This document shows positions 61,029 through 64,000 of a stretch of DNA of 64,000 bases, piece after piece. A program made the translations under genes and the position numbers. The first letter of the stretch is position 1. Each line of letters begins with the position of its first letter. The DNA is from Pleodorina starrii (lineage: Eukaryota > Chlorophyta > Chlorophyceae > Chlamydomonadales > Volvocaceae): assembly GCA_030267565.1 (NCBI GenBank), contig BRXU01000002.1, forward strand, positions 7,755,001 through 7,819,000. The letters are read 5' to 3'. The notes beneath the pieces are model-generated. The model was not told where the DNA came from, did no database searches, and saw only the letters and a program-made list of their open reading frames with translations.

Positions 61029-61793
61029 TTAAATATCCGGCTTATCCAGCCACCGAAGCAAGGCATCGATCGATGGGATGACTCCAACCTCTCCAACCGG
61101 TCGTCGGCGTCGACGCTTATGTTTTTATAGCCTAATTTTTTAGCGTCTTGAAAAGTTTGGAGAATATATTTTTAGACCTTCATGTTTTTAGGCGGCTCAG
61201 GGGAGTTTTCGAACGAATTTTAACTTTTTAGCAAGCTTCGCAGAAGCATGTAACTTTTTAGTGAGCTCAATTACGAGTGCATTACGTCTGGTTGTGCGAT
61301 TGCTATTAAAGCAAATGGAAGCGCATCGTCGCTTTTAAACTTGTTTGCGATGCCGTACAGCACAAACCCGCCCAGACACCCGAGCGCCTCCTGCACCCCT
61401 CGACACCGCACATCCACCCGCAGCACACGTCCTTTTTAGCTTGGAATTACCCCATAAAAAACGTTTTAGGAAACTGGAGCAATTTCCAGGAAACTCCTAA
61501 TTATTTTAGGTAACCTCGCACAATTTCCGTGGACGGGTTTTATGCACCCAAATAATTATATAATTAATAAAAACATTAGGTAACACACATACACACACGA
61601 CGTCATACACATGACGTCACACAACTGATGACCCTCATACTTATGCTTGATGTTATGCCAGTGCCTGCGTCCACCTGCGCGCACGCACGCGCACGCACGC
61701 GCACAAGTATGAATTCGACTCGATGTATGTTGTGTACAGGCGGCAAACCTACTCAGCTGCTACAATTCCACAGACGCGCTCTCGAACCACTTC

Positions 61794-63245
61794 ATGGCCT
61801 GCATCCAGCGACGCTATGCGCCAACGGCCACGGCCGATGAGGCCGAGACATTGCTGCGTCAGTGTGCGCAGGATGCCGACCAGGCAGACGTCCTTGCGAT
61901 CCTGCTGGACCAGACCGACCACAAGTTATGGCGCATTCAGGGCGCGGGTGGACACGGTAAAAGCCACACCATTCGAGCTCTTATAGCAAAAGCGACACAG
62001 ATGGGCAAACGTGTTGTTGTCTGCGCAACTACCGCAAAGGCCGCAAAGCTGCTGGGTGACGGGGCCATGACGGTTCACATGGCGTTTGGTTTCACGGGCG
62101 CCGCATGGATTCCACTAAGCAATGTCAACATCCTCATGTTCATCGATCTTGCGGACATCATCGTCATTGACGAGGTTAGCATGGCAAAGGCCGACTTGTT
62201 GCACGAGGTGCACCAGAGGTGCATCGACGCCACCCCCAACTGCACCGAGCCCTTTGCGGGCAAAATTGTTCTATTGGGCGGTGACAAACACCAGCTGCCA
62301 GCTGTATGCGACAAGCGCTGCAATGAAGACACGTGCATTCACCAGCCGTACCGTTGGGGGATGTGGGGTCTCTTTCGCGAAATCGATCTCCGTACCAATC
62401 ATCGCCAGGATCCCGAGAACCGCCCTTGGATCGAGTGCTTGAACGCAATCCGTGTGGCAAACCCTACCCCACAGCACCTCGCATTGCTACAGACGCGTGT
62501 CGCCCATGACGGCTGGTCCGCTCCCTCAAATGCCTGGTTCATTGCCGGAACAAACGAAGAAGTTGCCCAGTACAACGAGCAGCAGGCTCAGGCCCATTTC
62601 GCCAGCACCGAACTTCGCACGGTGCTTGCGGAAGATACCATCGAGCGCAGCAGTCGTTTCTCCGACGAGGATCTGAGTTACCTTAAGCGCAAGATGGAAG
62701 ACCAAGGGGTCCTCGCGGAAAAGTTACTGCTTGCGCCGGGCATGACCGTCATGTGCACGAAGAACCTTAAACACCCCAACATCGAGAACGGTACACTCGC
62801 ACATGTCCTCGATATTGCCGACAAAACTATTCGCGTCCGAATTCTGGACACTGAGACAGTGGTCCGTGTCCCTCGCATCATCCAGTCTAAGTATCACAAT
62901 CGGGTCAAGCTTAAGCGTAGCATGTTCCCCCTGGTAGTTGCATACGCACGGACAGTACACAAGGTTCAAGGCGACACCATCCGCGACCCGGTGGTCATTG
63001 ACTTTACAAACATGTCCCGCCTGGGCCAAGCATACGTGGCCCTGTCAAGGGTAGTCAGCATTCAGCAGTTGCACATTCTCCCCGTGGGCATTCACCTCAC
63101 TGGCGACATGCTGAATCCCCACGTCCCCAGTGATGGCCAAGAACTTGACCCTCAGCATTTGGCCGACCTCCTCGAAGACGCAGACAAGGCAATGCATGCC
63201 GTTGACCCCGTCCTAGATGGCAGGGTCGTCAGCCAGGACTATTAG
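61794..63245 (+). CDS. SF1B Pif1/RecD-like DNA helicase (U3 copy)
   Basis: An intact 483-aa frame, type B like U2 (ADVLAILLDQ, VVRVPRI), with the ancestral Gly in MAFGFTG and one private Leu-to-Pro change in NPTPQHLALL, between motifs IV and V. The motifs are otherwise complete. Confidence 0.87.
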   Translation: MACIQRRYAPTATADEAETLLRQCAQDADQADVLAILLDQTDHKLWRIQGAGGHGKSHTIRALIAKATQMGKRVVVCATTAKAAKLLGDGAMTVHMAFGFTGAAWIPLSNVNILMFIDLADIIVIDEVSMAKADLLHEVHQRCIDATPNCTEPFAGKIVLLGGDKHQLPAVCDKRCNEDTCIHQPYRWGMWGLFREIDLRTNHRQDPENRPWIECLNAIRVANPTPQHLALLQTRVAHDGWSAPSNAWFIAGTNEEVAQYNEQQAQAHFASTELRTVLAEDTIERSSRFSDEDLSYLKRKMEDQGVLAEKLLLAPGMTVMCTKNLKHPNIENGTLAHVLDIADKTIRVRILDTETVVRVPRIIQSKYHNRVKLKRSMFPLVVAYARTVHKVQGDTIRDPVVIDFTNMSRLGQAYVALSRVVSIQQLHILPVGIHLTGDMLNPHVPSDGQELDPQHLADLLEDADKAMHAVDPVLDGRVVSQDY

Positions 63246-63398
63246 TCCGGAGGGACCGCACAAACGAATGAACCCAATAACCATACTGAGATAATATTAC
63301 AGCACAATGTCCTGGTCGGTGCAAGCACATAGCGCATTTGCCATGGCGGTGTTCCTTCTTGTACTGTAGGGCTAGAGCATGCCAATCTGGCGGCGGCA

Positions 63399-63907
63399 AT
63401 GGACATGACGCTTCAACAATTCTACGAGGCTGGACTTGCAGGGCCGCTGTCCGGACCCGGCCCGTCCAATGCCAACCGGCAACGCCTCGATCCCAACGGT
63501 CCGCGCTCGAAAGGTCAAGAGAATTTCCTCAATGACATGGGTGTTTTGCCAAAGGAGTGGCCACAGACATACTCGGAGGCTAGCGCAGTCATCGACAGCA
63601 AGATGGCGTGGCTGAAAGAGGTACGTTGTGTTCCATTTTAACATACGCACTGTTCAGCAGCGCCCTGGCATTTCTTGCCACTGGATCACCCCTCTTTGTT
63701 CTGCTCGTGTGCCGCAGTTCCGAGAGTTAAACAAAGGCAATAAACCCGCCACCGGCAAGCAGAAAGAGGCCTTGGCGCGTGCGGGCCAAGATGTCAATGA
63801 CTTCATTCATGACCAAGACCGAAGCATCCACCCTCCTCGAATTCGCAGCCCTCAACAGCGAGGAGCCCATTACCGACAATCAGGCCGCTTGGTTGGCAAA
63901 GGCAAAG
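63399..63907 (+). CDS. EAS-repeat protein gene, running out of the array (frameshifted)
   Basis: Exons 63399-63620 and 63718-63907, the latter crossing the array edge at 63804. Beyond the edge, a second frame from ATG 63809 reads MTKTEASTLLEFAALNSEEP then ITDNQAAWLAKAK, and ends at a GTGAGA donor (63908). Joining the two frames would give PATGKQKEALARAG...MTKTEASTLLEF...PITDNQAAWL, that is, complete repeat 2 and the start of repeat 3. They are one base out of step because TTCA is tandemly duplicated (63802-63805, 63806-63809). The gene is therefore either a recent frameshift mutant or uses a start at 63809. It continues beyond the window. Confidence 0.5.
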
Positions 63908-64000
63908 GTGAGACGGTTCTCAACATGGCAGATAACACGGGTTGACAATGGGTTCCTTGCCTCGTCCATGCCATATCCACTTCCCCCCTGCCAACACATC
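63908..64000 (+). other. intron-like right flank
   Basis: Begins with the GTGAGA donor of the EAS gene and continues without coding sense to the window end. Confidence 0.4.

Larger units (their letters stand above)
31845..63804 (+). repeat. head-to-tail tandem array of an 8.67-8.69-kb gene cassette
   Basis: The same sequence recurs with junctions at 37777, 46465 and 55137, each reading GACTTC|GTAGGTGGG. Unit lengths are 8688 (U1), 8672 (U2) and 8668 bp (U3). U0 (31845-37776) is short because of an internal deletion. The array stops at 63804, where GACTTC is followed by unique ATTCATGACC. Each full unit holds an oxidase, a helicase and the 5' part of an EAS-repeat gene, all on the plus strand. 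Units differ by scattered substitutions and a few small indels (a 19-bp deletion and a 3-bp insertion shared by U2 and U3; 4 bp lost in U3; 4 bp extra in U0). This argues for real copies rather than one copy assembled repeatedly. Confidence 0.97.
55137..63804 (+). repeat. unit U3 (full, 8668 bp, last in array)
   Basis: Complete cassette at the right edge. It shares the 19-bp deletion and 3-bp insertion with U2, but its oxidase half carries private substitutions and 4 bp are lost in intron 5 near 58160. Confidence 0.96.

Noticed and set aside
31845..63804. Helitron interpretation of the array
   Set aside because: Units begin GTAGGT and end GACTTC, with no 5' TC, no 3' CTRR end and no subterminal hairpin, and no Rep motif is present. 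The helicase alone does not make a Helitron.
31845..63804. Pure assembly duplication
   Set aside because: Copies differ by shared and private substitutions and indels and have one truncated member, which artefacts rarely produce. Long-read confirmation is still worthwhile.

Overview
The window looks like nuclear DNA of a green alga, most likely a chlamydomonadalean or volvocine species (inference). Genes are GC-rich and split into many short exons with GT-AG introns. Introns and spacers carry long micro- and minisatellites. One secreted enzyme has the SPPP-type hydroxyproline-rich linker familiar from algal extracellular-matrix proteins. I saw no bacterial operon, rRNA, tRNA or CRISPR array. 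Exon models were built by hand from splice motifs, reading phase and protein sense, so ends marked uncertain should be read that way.

Left part (1-31.8 kb). Minus strand 2.3-3.5 kb: start of a secreted or type II membrane Cys-rich protein. 6.1-6.9 kb: a decayed Ty3/gypsy-type integrase. Minus strand 8.4-13.0 kb: a nine-exon gene for an unrecognised acidic and coiled-coil protein, about 713 aa, with all phases consistent. Minus strand 17.1-17.8 kb: two exons of an unrecognised gene, ending in three tandem splice donors. Plus strand 19.5-29.5 kb: a gene of at least twelve exons for a PI3/PI4-kinase-like protein (DRHxxN loop, then an IDNE metal site). One of its introns holds a 202-bp higher-order G-rich minisatellite. 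Other structures are a 21-bp perfect hairpin (18.1 kb), a nested 35/29-bp inverted repeat (21.1 kb) and an uninterrupted ATT repeat of about 374 bp (31.2 kb).

Right part (31.8-63.8 kb). A head-to-tail array of 8.67-8.69-kb units: one internally deleted unit (U0) and three full ones (U1-U3). Each full unit carries (i) a twelve-exon copper radical oxidase (galactose/glyoxal oxidase family, 717 aa, catalytic residues intact) with signal peptide and Pro-rich linker; (ii) an intact SF1B Pif1/RecD-like helicase (482-483 aa); (iii) the 5' part of a small gene encoding repeats of a Gln...Gly...Glu-Ala-Ser motif (here called EAS). U0 lost oxidase exons 1-5. The array ends at 63804, where the EAS gene runs on into unique sequence after a 4-bp tandem duplication that shifts its frame.

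Sequence variants show that helicase segments pair as U0/U1 against U2/U3, while oxidase segments pair as U1/U2 against a slightly diverged U3. This indicates recent stepwise amplification or exchange. The oxidase probably acts in the cell wall or matrix, making H2O2 from aldehydes or alcohols. Why a helicase and an EAS-repeat gene travel with it is unknown and is the most interesting question in the window.
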